A DNA stretch of 64,000 nucleotides from Paenibacillus_E allorhizoplanae (GTDB lineage Bacteria; Bacillota; Bacilli; Paenibacillales; NBRC-103111): positions 1-64,000 of the forward strand of contig NZ_CAKMMW010000002.1 in the NCBI RefSeq assembly GCF_927798215.1. Direction: 5' to 3'. The translations under genes were made by a program, and so were the position numbers. This document shows, in pieces, positions 1 through 8,278 of this stretch (its first letter is position 1; each line of letters begins with the position of its first letter). The notes beneath the pieces are model-generated. The model was not told the origin of the DNA. It saw only the letters and a program-made list of their open reading frames with translations, and did not search any database.

Positions 1-11
1 TGTTCACCCAT
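1..11 (-). CDS. First codons of a minus-strand gene cut by the left window edge
   Basis: Reading leftward, a strong GGAGGTG ribosome binding site (20-26) lies eight bases before an ATG at 11-9, followed by GGT GAA and the window end (M-G-E...). The product cannot be named from three codons. It is co-oriented with the VWA operon and starts about 200 bases after the VWA stop, so it could be the operon's next gene or a separate unit. A 7-bp inverted repeat (1-7 with 13-19) surrounds the start codon, which would sit in the loop of an RNA hairpin. Confidence 0.55.
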
Positions 12-142
12 TGTGAACACCTCCTCGTTGTATCTATTATCTTAAATCTGTTAACGAGGTGTCCACTTTTTATTCTAGTTGCAGTTTTACAGTTAAATCG
101 ATTTTTCGAGGAAATTTCACAAAAATAGCTGTATATTTTCCA

Positions 143-223
143 GTTAATACCTCTGTTACTTCTGTTACTTCTGTTACCTATACTACCTCCGCTAACTCTA
201 CTGATTCTATTACTTCTGCCCCT
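143..223. repeat. Degenerate 9-bp tandem repeat array
   Basis: A run of nine 9-bp units starts at 143. Three consecutive units at 152-178 are almost identical (TCTGTTACT, TCTGTTACT, TCTGTTACC). The flanking units keep the 9-base phase but have diverged, for example TATACTACC, TCCGCTAAC and TCTATTACT. The array overlaps the last codons of the VWA gene and runs into its 3' side. A shorter array with a related unit lies after znuA at 37596-37631. The rest of 27-209 shows no convincing gene. Confidence 0.7.
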
Positions 224-1421
224 GCTTCACACGCTCGGCAAGCACGGAAAGGTCTTGCCCTTTCAAAGCACCTTCAATCAACTCAGGCAGCTTATCTGGT
301 GAACAGCCAAAACATGGAATGCCCTGCTGAGCCAGCTTTTTCGCAACAACATCGTCGTAAGAAGGCACGCCTTGGTCTGTTAAAGCAAGTAAACAGATCG
401 TTTTCACACCGGATTGATGCATGTCGATCAATCGTTGGATCATCTCTGTTCGGTTGCCGCCCTCATAGAGATCCGAGACCAAGATAAATAACGTTTTCTT
501 CGGCTCTGCTATAAAAGAAGAACAATACGCGAGGGATTTGTTAATATCGGTCCCCCCGCCCAGCTGAATCCCAAACAACATATCTACGGGATCGGTTGCA
601 CATTGTTCGCTTAAATCCACAACCTCCGTATCAAAAGCCACCACATGCGTATCTAACGCAGGCATACTGGCGAAGATCGAACCGATGATTGAAGCGTAAA
701 TGACGGAACCCGCCATGGAACCGCTCTGATCGATATCGAGGATGACTGTCCACTCCTTGCTCCGCCTAGCACGATCGAAGAAATATACCTTATCTGGCAG
801 CAAGAGTCCTCTCTCTTGGTTGTAGTTCTTCAAATTCTTACGGATGGTTGTGTTCCAGTCCAAACCAGAAGCAGACGGCAGTGGTGAATGCTGCCTGCGG
901 TTAAGCGCACCAGTAACGGCTCTTCGTAAATCATGCGAAAGTCGCTTCACGATTTCATCGACAACCGCTTTGACGAGCTGCCTCGCGGTTTCTTTTGTTT
1001 TCTCGGGTATTTTCCCTTTGAGCGCCATTAACGTCGCCACCATCTGAATGTCAGGCTTAACTTGAGACAGCAGTTCTGGCTCAAAGAGCAGCTGTTTCAA
1101 GCCTTTGCGCTCGATGGCATCAGACTGGATGACAAAGACAACATCTGGCGGGAAAAAGGTACGGATATCGCCAAGCCACTTGGCTAGCTTGGGTGACGAT
1201 GGCCCTAGTCCGGCTGCTTTACGTGAATTGCCACTCTGGGTGGCATCCTCTGCGCTGATGCCGCCTGTGTCATCATAAATGGCTGCAAGTGCCTCATCCA
1301 TTAGCCGAGACTCTTCGTCGAGCATAGCTTCTCCTGCACCATATGACTGCAACTTCTCTTCGGAAGCTGCGCCTAATATCAACCGCCAACGTTTCATTTG
1401 CTCTTGATTGATCGTTGTCAT
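210..1421 (-). CDS. VWA (von Willebrand factor A) domain protein of a MoxR-VWA operon
   Basis: A 403-residue protein with a charged helical N-terminal half (about 1-220) and a C-terminal VWA domain. The metal-ion-dependent adhesion site is complete: DQSGSM near residue 229 (DxSxS), GGGTDINKS near 288 for the threonine, and LVSDLYEGG near 316 for the aspartate. VWA proteins paired with MoxR ATPases act as substrate adaptors or metal-dependent scaffolds (RavA-ViaA and CoxD-CoxE are the known cases), and the arrangement here predicts the same role with the 3749-4846 ATPase. It starts three bases after the DUF5682 stop, so translation is probably coupled. No signal peptide is seen, so it is probably cytosolic. 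The substrate is unknown. Confidence 0.88.
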   Translation of the reverse strand: MTTINQEQMKRWRLILGAASEEKLQSYGAGEAMLDEESRLMDEALAAIYDDTGGISAEDATQSGNSRKAAGLGPSSPKLAKWLGDIRTFFPPDVVFVIQSDAIERKGLKQLLFEPELLSQVKPDIQMVATLMALKGKIPEKTKETARQLVKAVVDEIVKRLSHDLRRAVTGALNRRQHSPLPSASGLDWNTTIRKNLKNYNQERGLLLPDKVYFFDRARRSKEWTVILDIDQSGSMAGSVIYASIIGSIFASMPALDTHVVAFDTEVVDLSEQCATDPVDMLFGIQLGGGTDINKSLAYCSSFIAEPKKTLFILVSDLYEGGNRTEMIQRLIDMHQSGVKTICLLALTDQGVPSYDDVVAKKLAQQGIPCFGCSPDKLPELIEGALKGQDLSVLAERVKQGQK

Positions 1422-1424
1422 AGG

Positions 1425-3791
1425 CTACAAATCCCCAAAATCAAATTCATTGAGCTCATCCAGCTTCTCCTTCTCTTCCTCGCTTAAAGGTTGCTGTAAA
1501 GCAGCACCAGCTGTATCTGCACCAACACCCCAAATATCACCCATCATTTCAGCCACTGCCGCCTTCTCCCTAGGCTCGAATGAGCTAAAAGCTCGGCGCA
1601 GAAAGACAAGTGAGCGATGGAAGGCGTCCTTCTCCAACGATCCGATATACGCATCGAGTTGTTGCCACAGTGTTACCCTTGATAATAGGGCATATCGGTT
1701 ACGCATGGACATCCCTTCGAACCATCCTGCACCTAGGTCGACGGGGATTCCAGGAGACAGTCGGCGCGAAACCTCTCGTTCGACCTGTTCATCCGCAATC
1801 TCATTACGTTCAAGCAGAATGGCGAAGGCGAAGCCTGACAACATCGCATTCCGATCATCGCGTGAAGCCAAATCCTGCAGTTTGTTGAACCATAACCTGT
1901 CATCGACCTGGTTATAATGTTCTTGGGCAACGGTATGGAGCGACTGAATTCCCCTCACCATGCCCCCAGCGGCATCATCGTTGCAGCCACAAGCATCCAC
2001 AAGCAACAGCGTTCCCCGAAGGAATAGTTGCTGTAGCAGCGGAACTAACGTTTCCGTTTCAATGCGGCGAATAGATCCATATCGGATCAGAACGGATAGT
2101 TCATAAGCAGCGCCAGCTATCTGTTCAAAGTTACCAGCGTCTACGGCAAGACCTTGCAGCGTGGTTATGGCTTGATCCATGAGCTCCGTTAAATTGCAAT
2201 CGCAAGCAATACGAATCATGTGTGAAGCTTCCGTAATGTCTGCACACGCCTCAAGCTTTTCCTTTAGCACGAAAGCGGCTGCCAGCTCGATCGTCTCCCC
2301 TTTCAAGGTGGATTCAACCGCCTGAATCTCGCTCTCTGGTGTCCAACGGAGCACCCAATTCTCTGCCCAAGAGGCGGAAGCTTGGTGGACACGCTCTTTC
2401 CTGGCAAACTGAATACCTAGCAGTTCCAATCTCTGTAAAAGAATAGAACGTTTTAAGTCCAGATACGCAGCTTCCTCGGACTTTACTCTTCGGTTTTCCC
2501 GCAAGTCCAGCTCTAGCGTCGTAGCTACCGCTGTTTTATACTTATCAAGCTTAAGTCTCTTAAGCTCTCTATTCAAATCGTCTTGAATTGGTGTTTGGCT
2601 AACGCCTTCGGGCAAACGACCAATGGCCGTGCCAATATCCGTTCTTGCCAATGCCTCCGCAATCGTTGAGAGCTCGCCAAAACCAAGGCAGACAATCGCC
2701 GCGTCGCGTAAGTCTTTCCAGGTCGGCAAGCTTCCATTATGCATGGAAGCAAGCGCCTCCGCAAGCCTTACAGCCTCAATCAGCGAAGCGGTCGACCGAT
2801 AAGTGCCATGCGCTCTTAGATGAGCCGCTACTTGGGAGAAATAGAGCGCAGGAAGCTTGTGAAGATCGCCGCTTTGCAGACACTGCCAAAACAATTCAAA
2901 ATAAGCAGGCGCCTCATTCCCAGCACCATAGCCGGAATGCGAAGATAGCTTATAGTAGGAGTAAGGCATCAGCGTCAACTTGGTTGTTGTTTTCGGCAGG
3001 TCCTTTAATTCTTCATCTGTCATTGCAGGGGCTTGCAGATTCATCGCTGAGGCGTGATGTGCACCAGTGACGACAACAATTTTGTCAGGATCATGACCCT
3101 CAGCTATGGCATCTTGAATTTTACGTCTCATATACGCTTCTCGGATTTCATTATATGCGGCTTCCTGGGGGGCAAGATGCAGCTCTTGCCTTGAAGTAAG
3201 CTCACGCATTTGCTTGGAATACTGATGAATACTTTGCCGATACGCATCATGATTCAAGTTATGTTCATAATGCCGTTCCCAATACGCCTCATAGTCCGGC
3301 TCCTCGGAAAGTTCAGCAATCCGTTGATATAGCGTGCTTTGTTCCTTTGCATATAAGTGAAAGTCATCAGCTTCTTGCGACTGAGAATCGGTTGCAATTC
3401 GCTTAAGCTGCCGCTGTTCATATAGCGCCAAAGCATGCACAGACGGCAAATCAATAAATGCAGCTTGCGCCTGGTTATGGCTAGCCCATACAAAAGCCTG
3501 ATACTCTGGCGAATAATTGGCATACGGATAGAGGAGTGTCCTTACCGGCAGCCCATCCGTGTAGGCTAGAATCGCAATCGGCGGCACAACACCAAGCGAT
3601 GTCATCTCCCGAATCAAATGACTTGCATCGCTAGGCCCTTCAATGAGGACAATCGTAGGCTGTATCTCTTCTAAAAAAGCTAGAAGGTGATGCGCCCCAG
3701 CAGGCGATAGATGTCGTATTCCAAATACATGAACCCCCGGACTTGTGCCTAATTGTTCATCTCCGAACACGCGAAGTACAGATTTCTCCAT
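1425..3791 (-). CDS. DUF5682 family protein, TraB/ChaN/EreA-like N-terminal domain
   Basis: A 788-residue protein. The N-terminal third carries the signature of the TIKI/TraB/ChaN/EreA-like fold: GIRHLSP at residues 24-30, VLIEGPSD at 48-55, and a third conserved block VVTGAHHASAM with histidines near 244. In characterised relatives these His and Glu residues form a metal or hydrolytic centre. The remaining 500 residues look mostly helical and match nothing I recognise. The start codon has a GAGGA site six bases upstream and overlaps the end of the MoxR gene by 43 bases. The family assignment rests on these motifs and on the MoxR/VWA/SWIM neighbourhood. An enzymatic role (peptidase or esterase) is inference; it could also be a catalytically inactive scaffold. 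Confidence 0.78.
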   Translation of the reverse strand: MEKSVLRVFGDEQLGTSPGVHVFGIRHLSPAGAHHLLAFLEEIQPTIVLIEGPSDASHLIREMTSLGVVPPIAILAYTDGLPVRTLLYPYANYSPEYQAFVWASHNQAQAAFIDLPSVHALALYEQRQLKRIATDSQSQEADDFHLYAKEQSTLYQRIAELSEEPDYEAYWERHYEHNLNHDAYRQSIHQYSKQMRELTSRQELHLAPQEAAYNEIREAYMRRKIQDAIAEGHDPDKIVVVTGAHHASAMNLQAPAMTDEELKDLPKTTTKLTLMPYSYYKLSSHSGYGAGNEAPAYFELFWQCLQSGDLHKLPALYFSQVAAHLRAHGTYRSTASLIEAVRLAEALASMHNGSLPTWKDLRDAAIVCLGFGELSTIAEALARTDIGTAIGRLPEGVSQTPIQDDLNRELKRLKLDKYKTAVATTLELDLRENRRVKSEEAAYLDLKRSILLQRLELLGIQFARKERVHQASASWAENWVLRWTPESEIQAVESTLKGETIELAAAFVLKEKLEACADITEASHMIRIACDCNLTELMDQAITTLQGLAVDAGNFEQIAGAAYELSVLIRYGSIRRIETETLVPLLQQLFLRGTLLLVDACGCNDDAAGGMVRGIQSLHTVAQEHYNQVDDRLWFNKLQDLASRDDRNAMLSGFAFAILLERNEIADEQVEREVSRRLSPGIPVDLGAGWFEGMSMRNRYALLSRVTLWQQLDAYIGSLEKDAFHRSLVFLRRAFSSFEPREKAAVAEMMGDIWGVGADTAGAALQQPLSEEEKEKLDELNEFDFGDL

Positions 3792-4846
3792 GTCGATCCT
3801 CGCTTTTTCATCACATTTTCAAGATATTCCTTCCAGACGACGCGATCCTTCTCTTCGTCCTTGACAATTGCGCCTTGAAGCCCTGCTGCGATATCTTCCT
3901 CACTGATGCGTCCGCTGCCAAAGCTTCCGGCAAGGGCCATACTGCCGGTCAGCAGTGAAATCGCTTCTGCTGTCGAGATAACTCCGCTCGGCCCTTTCAC
4001 CTTCTCTTTGCCGTCAAGCGTCATGCCACTTCGCAGCTCGCGGAAAATCGTCACAACCTTCCGCACCGCTTCCTCGTCCGGAAGCGTCGCTTTCAGTTCA
4101 TAGCTGGCCGAGATTTCGCTGACCCGCTTGCGAACAATCTCTACTTCCGTCTCGATTTCCGATGGAGACGGAAGCACAATGATGTTAAAGCGGCGCTTCA
4201 ATGCCGCTGACATCTCATTTACACCACGGTCACGCGTATTGGCCGTCGCGATGATGGAGAACCCTCTGGACGCGAATAGCTCTCTACCCAATTCCGGAAT
4301 CGAAATGGTTTTCTCCGATAGAATCGAGATTAAGGCATCCTGTACTTCCGAAGCACAGCGGGAAATCTCTTCGAATCGTGCAATTTGGCCAGATTCCATC
4401 GCGCGGAATATAGGGCTTTTAATAATGGCCTGATCAGAAGGTCCTTGTGCTAGCAACATCGCATAATTCCACGAATATCGGATTTGCTCCTCGCTCGTAC
4501 CGGCTGTACCTTGGATGACCTTTCCGGAATCCCCAGTAATCGCAGCGGTCAAATTCTCCGAAAGCCACGACTTCGCCGTCCCTGGTTCCCCAATTAACAT
4601 CAAGGCTCGATCGGTTAATAGCGTAGCGATTGCCATTTCCACTAATCGTTTATTCCCGATATATTTGGGTGTGATGTTAATCCCTTTCACTTGTCCGCCT
4701 GTTAGAAAAGTAAGGACGGCTTTCGGTGAAAGCTGCCAGCCAGCAGGTTTAGCATCCTGATCTAACGCTTTCAATGCCTCTAATTCTTCAACATATAGCC
4801 TCTCAGAGGGCAATCTTACGACATCTTGCTTTTGATCCATCCCCAT
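3749..4846 (-). CDS. MoxR-family AAA+ ATPase
   Basis: A 365-residue AAA+ protein. Walker A is GEPGTAKSW near residue 85, Walker B is ARFEEISR near 157, and a sensor-1 block IIATANTRDRG lies near 203, followed by an ALKRRF arginine-finger region. This layout is typical of MoxR/RavA ATPases, which remodel target complexes with a VWA partner. The VWA partner is encoded two genes downstream in the same operon. AAGGGA lies eight bases before the chosen ATG. The start overlaps the HEAT-repeat gene by 31 bases and the end overlaps the DUF5682 gene by 43, which indicates strict co-translation. The substrate cannot be told from sequence. Confidence 0.93.
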   Translation of the reverse strand: MGMDQKQDVVRLPSERLYVEELEALKALDQDAKPAGWQLSPKAVLTFLTGGQVKGINITPKYIGNKRLVEMAIATLLTDRALMLIGEPGTAKSWLSENLTAAITGDSGKVIQGTAGTSEEQIRYSWNYAMLLAQGPSDQAIIKSPIFRAMESGQIARFEEISRCASEVQDALISILSEKTISIPELGRELFASRGFSIIATANTRDRGVNEMSAALKRRFNIIVLPSPSEIETEVEIVRKRVSEISASYELKATLPDEEAVRKVVTIFRELRSGMTLDGKEKVKGPSGVISTAEAISLLTGSMALAGSFGSGRISEEDIAAGLQGAIVKDEEKDRVVWKEYLENVMKKRGSTWRNLYFACSEMNN

Positions 4847-6654
4847 AATCCCTGTCCCTTCTCTACATAATTTGAACGATCTTCAGATACGGTTTCTGGC
4901 TCGAATTCCTGCTTTGCCGCAATGGTATCAGCGATATCCAGCAATTGACTTTTCATGCCCTGATAGGATAAGCCTTCTGCGAATTGTCGCAGTCTTTCCG
5001 CATAGGGCTTAGGCAGCAGTGTAAGCAGCAACAGTTGGATACGATCCAAGTAGTAGAACTGCTTGTTTCCGCCTTTCTCCAGTAGGTTCATGAGAAGTTC
5101 AGGTGCCTCTGGAACGTTCTGACGGAATAAGATCAGCAAGGAATGTGATATTTTCGTTTGCGTAAAGTTAGGATGTTCTTCACACTTTTTAACGAGATAA
5201 GCTGTTACTTTCGGGTCTGATTCTTGAGCAAATCTGACTACCAGCTCTTCCTCATCTAATTTTATGAAGAGGTTTATCCATCTAGGATCCCATTTCCAAA
5301 GTTTGGAAGAAACGACTGCGTCATTGGCATACAATTGTGCATGCAACGATGGCGTCACTTCATACACAACACGAAGTAAATCCTTGGCTGCTGTTGATTT
5401 TTTGTCTTTGAGATCATGGCAATAACGCTCATAAATATCCGCAGGAGAGAGTATTCGAAGCGCCGCTCTAAAGCTGTACGCAATGAATTTACGGTTGTGG
5501 ACCTCGTGTAAGGTTACAGCGAACTGATTCGATTCCGGCAGATCCAATTCCAGCAATAAATTCGCAGCTGCCTCTTGTAGAGCTTCCGTTTCTGGAACGA
5601 TAAAGCTGGGCGAAGCCAGCATATGCACTAATAAGTTAGCGACTTCAGGCACTCTTTTACCATGTAAACTGCGGATATCGGCCATCAATTGTTGTGTGGA
5701 TTCCACGACATTCGTGCGAAGGTTAATGTGGTTAATCATCGTAGTGGCATGATCAATAATACTTTGTGTCAGCTCATTTGCCTTACACAATTGGATCGGC
5801 TCAATGGCGATATCTTGATCCTTGGAATTTAGCGCTTTATATAAGCGAGCAATGGCTTCCTCTGTTCCAAGACGAGACAAGGCGAACAGTGCGGCTCTAC
5901 GAATCTCCTTTTTCTTATCATCGGCCTGCTCCAAAATGAAAGCTTCTTGCTCTGGAAAGTCACTCAACAGCTCAATGGCCATAGAGCGGACTTCTGTCGA
6001 CCCATCCTTTGCAGCTTGCAGAATCAGTTCTAAATCTGGTACAGGTTGTAAACGATGAAGAAGCTCCAGCCGTCGAGCATCCCCTTTCCCACCCTCCAAC
6101 ATAAATTGCTGCTTCAGAGCAGGAAGTGCTGCCGCTCCAAGTTCTGGTATTACCTGATTTTGAAGAAAATCAGGGATCTCCGCATAGCTGTCTTCTAATG
6201 CAGAAACGGCTGCTGGAATTACGCGCAGATCATGATACAACAACTCTTCTTGACCAAGTCGCAGCTGCTCCATGCGTCCTTGACCCTTTTGCGTCAACGC
6301 TTCAATCAGCGGATAGACTTTGCGATAAGGAAACGTTGTGGGAGGTGTACTTGCAATATCATCTGCCAATACAGGGGTGGGCTCATCTTGGGACTCCGTC
6401 TTCCCTTGTGTGTACAGGACCGAGTTCAGCAATATGCCCAGCTCCAACAGCTTCTCAGCTGAATGGCTCGTTTCCGTTTCTAGAACTAGGCTAACTGACT
6501 GTGCGATTCGCTTAAAAACCGGTGCTGATTCGGCCAGTTTGTTTAATTGGGGAAGCATTTTCTGCAAACGTAGATCGCCCGCCGCCATCCCGCTCCCCGC
6601 GATAAACAAACGCCGCACTTCATGCTGCAACTCAAACAATATGTCTATACTCAT
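4816..6654 (-). CDS. HEAT-repeat-like protein of the MoxR-VWA operon
   Basis: A 612-residue soluble protein made almost entirely of amphipathic helix pairs. Residues around 190-290 contain recognisable HEAT units, for example the stretch around MAIELLSDFPEQEAFILE and the next around RRAALFALSRLGTEEAIARL. The rest is divergent helical repeat. No catalytic motif is visible, so a scaffold or substrate-binding role for the ATPase complex is the reasonable inference. GGAG lies eight bases before the ATG. It follows the SWIM gene after 24 bases and overlaps the MoxR gene, so it belongs to the same transcript. Confidence 0.75.
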   Translation of the reverse strand: MSIDILFELQHEVRRLFIAGSGMAAGDLRLQKMLPQLNKLAESAPVFKRIAQSVSLVLETETSHSAEKLLELGILLNSVLYTQGKTESQDEPTPVLADDIASTPPTTFPYRKVYPLIEALTQKGQGRMEQLRLGQEELLYHDLRVIPAAVSALEDSYAEIPDFLQNQVIPELGAAALPALKQQFMLEGGKGDARRLELLHRLQPVPDLELILQAAKDGSTEVRSMAIELLSDFPEQEAFILEQADDKKKEIRRAALFALSRLGTEEAIARLYKALNSKDQDIAIEPIQLCKANELTQSIIDHATTMINHINLRTNVVESTQQLMADIRSLHGKRVPEVANLLVHMLASPSFIVPETEALQEAAANLLLELDLPESNQFAVTLHEVHNRKFIAYSFRAALRILSPADIYERYCHDLKDKKSTAAKDLLRVVYEVTPSLHAQLYANDAVVSSKLWKWDPRWINLFIKLDEEELVVRFAQESDPKVTAYLVKKCEEHPNFTQTKISHSLLILFRQNVPEAPELLMNLLEKGGNKQFYYLDRIQLLLLTLLPKPYAERLRQFAEGLSYQGMKSQLLDIADTIAAKQEFEPETVSEDRSNYVEKGQGLWGWIKSKMS

Positions 6655-6678
6655 GGAATCGTCTCCTAATTCTATTCA

Positions 6679-8115
6679 TCAATACAGCAGGCGAATGATT
6701 TCATTGGCAGAAATAATACTCAGTGGCTGTGCTTCAAGCCGATTATTCGCCCAATTATGTTCAAACATGACAAGCATTACCTGATTCTCGAGATGAGGTT
6801 TCGCTAACATGGTAATCAAGGAAGTTGTTGCTTCATGAAGATACGGAATGTTGGCAAGGGGTAGTTGTTTACCCTGTTCATCTATTAATACATAGCAAGT
6901 TGCTGTCTTTTTTATTTCTGCATAACGAAGCAATACAATCGGATGCTTGTCAGAAAGTGGGTTTTTGATGAGATTTTTCACTTGTTTGATGACATCTGTG
7001 AATGATTTCGAAGCTGCTTGCCGGATGTTCTGAAAATCTTGCGGTCCCGCTTCCCGGTATGTCGCTTCCTCAAATCGCACCCTTGTGTTCAGTTCACCAG
7101 GGTAAACAGCAAGTTCTTTCGCATGTACGACCTGAAAAACAGAGTCTTCTTCACGAATATATTTGGCAGCTCGAAAAGGTCTGTACGTTCGTGTTATATG
7201 GATTTGTCCAGTTTGAAGATCAGCCCAATACCCCTCATCGATGAACTCACCGCGCGCAGGGTCCGAGTATGATCGGAACGATAACTGCAGCAGATCAATG
7301 TCGTTGCGTACACGGGAAAGTTCTCTAAGCTCGGCGATTTGCCAGGCATGTCCGATCCATTCTTCCAATGTTGTTACTGCATCGATAGTCATCTCCGGAT
7401 TTTCCAATCGACTGCTCAGGTACTCTTTACTTTTCTTTAGCAAAGGATGTAAGATTGTAAGCTGTTCAATGCTTACCGGATACACTTTCTCTCGTTCTAA
7501 CTCGCTTCTGAATAACAGGATGAACTCCCTAAGTGCTGATTGGATGCCTGGAATGAAGTAGTTACCTAACTGTTTCGCTTGCTCATCAGCCGTTTGAAGT
7601 GCTTTTTTATCCAAGCTGCCAAGCCCAGAAGTAACCAGTTGGAGAATCAATTTCTCAGCTATACTTATACCCTCAAGCTGTGCCGTGATTTTTTTGAATA
7701 GCGACGACTTGTTCGGTTTACGCTTAGGAGCAGGAGCATCAGTGGCAGTAGCTTCCTTTTGCTTCTCTTCCCGTTTTTCAGCTTTTTCTCTCTTATCAGC
7801 AATATCTTGAGGTATGGGGGCAATCGTAAATGTCTTACCTGAGGTGAATGCATACATCAATCCGAGGTTGTGCTTGCAAGGGAATTGTCGGCTTGGACAT
7901 GTGCACCGGAAGACCGGATTGCCTTCTTTTATGACATCGACTGAACATTGATAGGGATCCTTGCCGCTTCCCTTGCACTCCCCAAAAATGATCGTTCCAT
8001 CTTCTGACTGACAGAGCAGCGGAAAGCTGTTTTTCTTCACCAAATCTTTGCCATTCTTGATTGCACTGCTATTGAGTGCCAGGCTGTCCACATAGGTTTC
8101 TGTTAAATGGTTCAT
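6679..8115 (-). CDS. SWIM zinc-finger protein, first large gene of the MoxR-VWA operon
   Basis: A 478-residue protein. Residues about 70-81 hold a SWIM zinc finger, CTCPSRQFPCKH, which is the CxC-x6-CxH form. A Lys/Glu-rich linker (about 95-135) follows, then a long helical region without recognised motifs. SWIM domains bind zinc and mediate DNA or protein contacts. In bacteria they often occur next to MoxR/VWA gene sets, as here. AAGGAG lies six bases before the ATG. The start ATG overlaps the TGA of a 22-codon leader ORF (ATGA), suggesting translational coupling. The position at the head of the operon could suit a target-recognition subunit; that is inference. Confidence 0.85.
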   Translation of the reverse strand: MNHLTETYVDSLALNSSAIKNGKDLVKKNSFPLLCQSEDGTIIFGECKGSGKDPYQCSVDVIKEGNPVFRCTCPSRQFPCKHNLGLMYAFTSGKTFTIAPIPQDIADKREKAEKREEKQKEATATDAPAPKRKPNKSSLFKKITAQLEGISIAEKLILQLVTSGLGSLDKKALQTADEQAKQLGNYFIPGIQSALREFILLFRSELEREKVYPVSIEQLTILHPLLKKSKEYLSSRLENPEMTIDAVTTLEEWIGHAWQIAELRELSRVRNDIDLLQLSFRSYSDPARGEFIDEGYWADLQTGQIHITRTYRPFRAAKYIREEDSVFQVVHAKELAVYPGELNTRVRFEEATYREAGPQDFQNIRQAASKSFTDVIKQVKNLIKNPLSDKHPIVLLRYAEIKKTATCYVLIDEQGKQLPLANIPYLHEATTSLITMLAKPHLENQVMLVMFEHNWANNRLEAQPLSIISANEIIRLLY

Positions 8116-8180
8116 CGTGTACTCCTTATAACTTGGTCATACAACCCTTTTCCACAGAATTCCTGAATTTCCTTTTTCAT
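8112..8180 (-). CDS. 22-codon leader ORF overlapping the SWIM gene start
   Basis: ATG at 8180-8178 opens a 22-codon frame beginning M-K-K-E-I-Q-E-F. Its TGA (8114-8112) overlaps the SWIM start as ATGA. A short inverted repeat (GGCAA/TTGCC) lies directly before its ATG, and its own ribosome binding site is weak. It may be a translated leader that couples or gates translation of the operon, or a chance frame. I know no homologue. Confidence 0.4.
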   Translation of the reverse strand: MKKEIQEFCGKGLYDQVIRSTR

Positions 8181-8211
8181 GGGCAAATCTTGCCATAATG
8201 CATGTGTATGT

Positions 8212-8238
8212 AAAAAACCTGAGACATAGTCTCAGGTT
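8212..8238 (-). terminator. Rho-independent terminator after the dehydrogenase gene
   Basis: A perfect 10-bp stem, AACCTGAGAC (8216-8225) with GTCTCAGGTT (8229-8238), and a 3-base loop. On the minus strand it is followed by a T run (complement of 8212-8217). It ends the GH43/dehydrogenase transcript and isolates it from the SWIM-MoxR-VWA operon. Confidence 0.9.
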
Positions 8239-8278
8239 CCATTTTCTGTTTCTTTTATCAACACACTACACAGATTAA

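Noticed and set aside
59..487. Plus-strand frame of 142 codons over the repeat array
   Set aside because: It is the complement of the VWA gene's 3' end plus the 9-bp repeat (Thr/Ser-Val runs), without a ribosome binding site.
6126..6494. Long plus-strand frames opposite the HEAT-repeat gene
   Set aside because: Antisense frames over a well-supported minus-strand coding region, no initiation signals and no recognisable domains.
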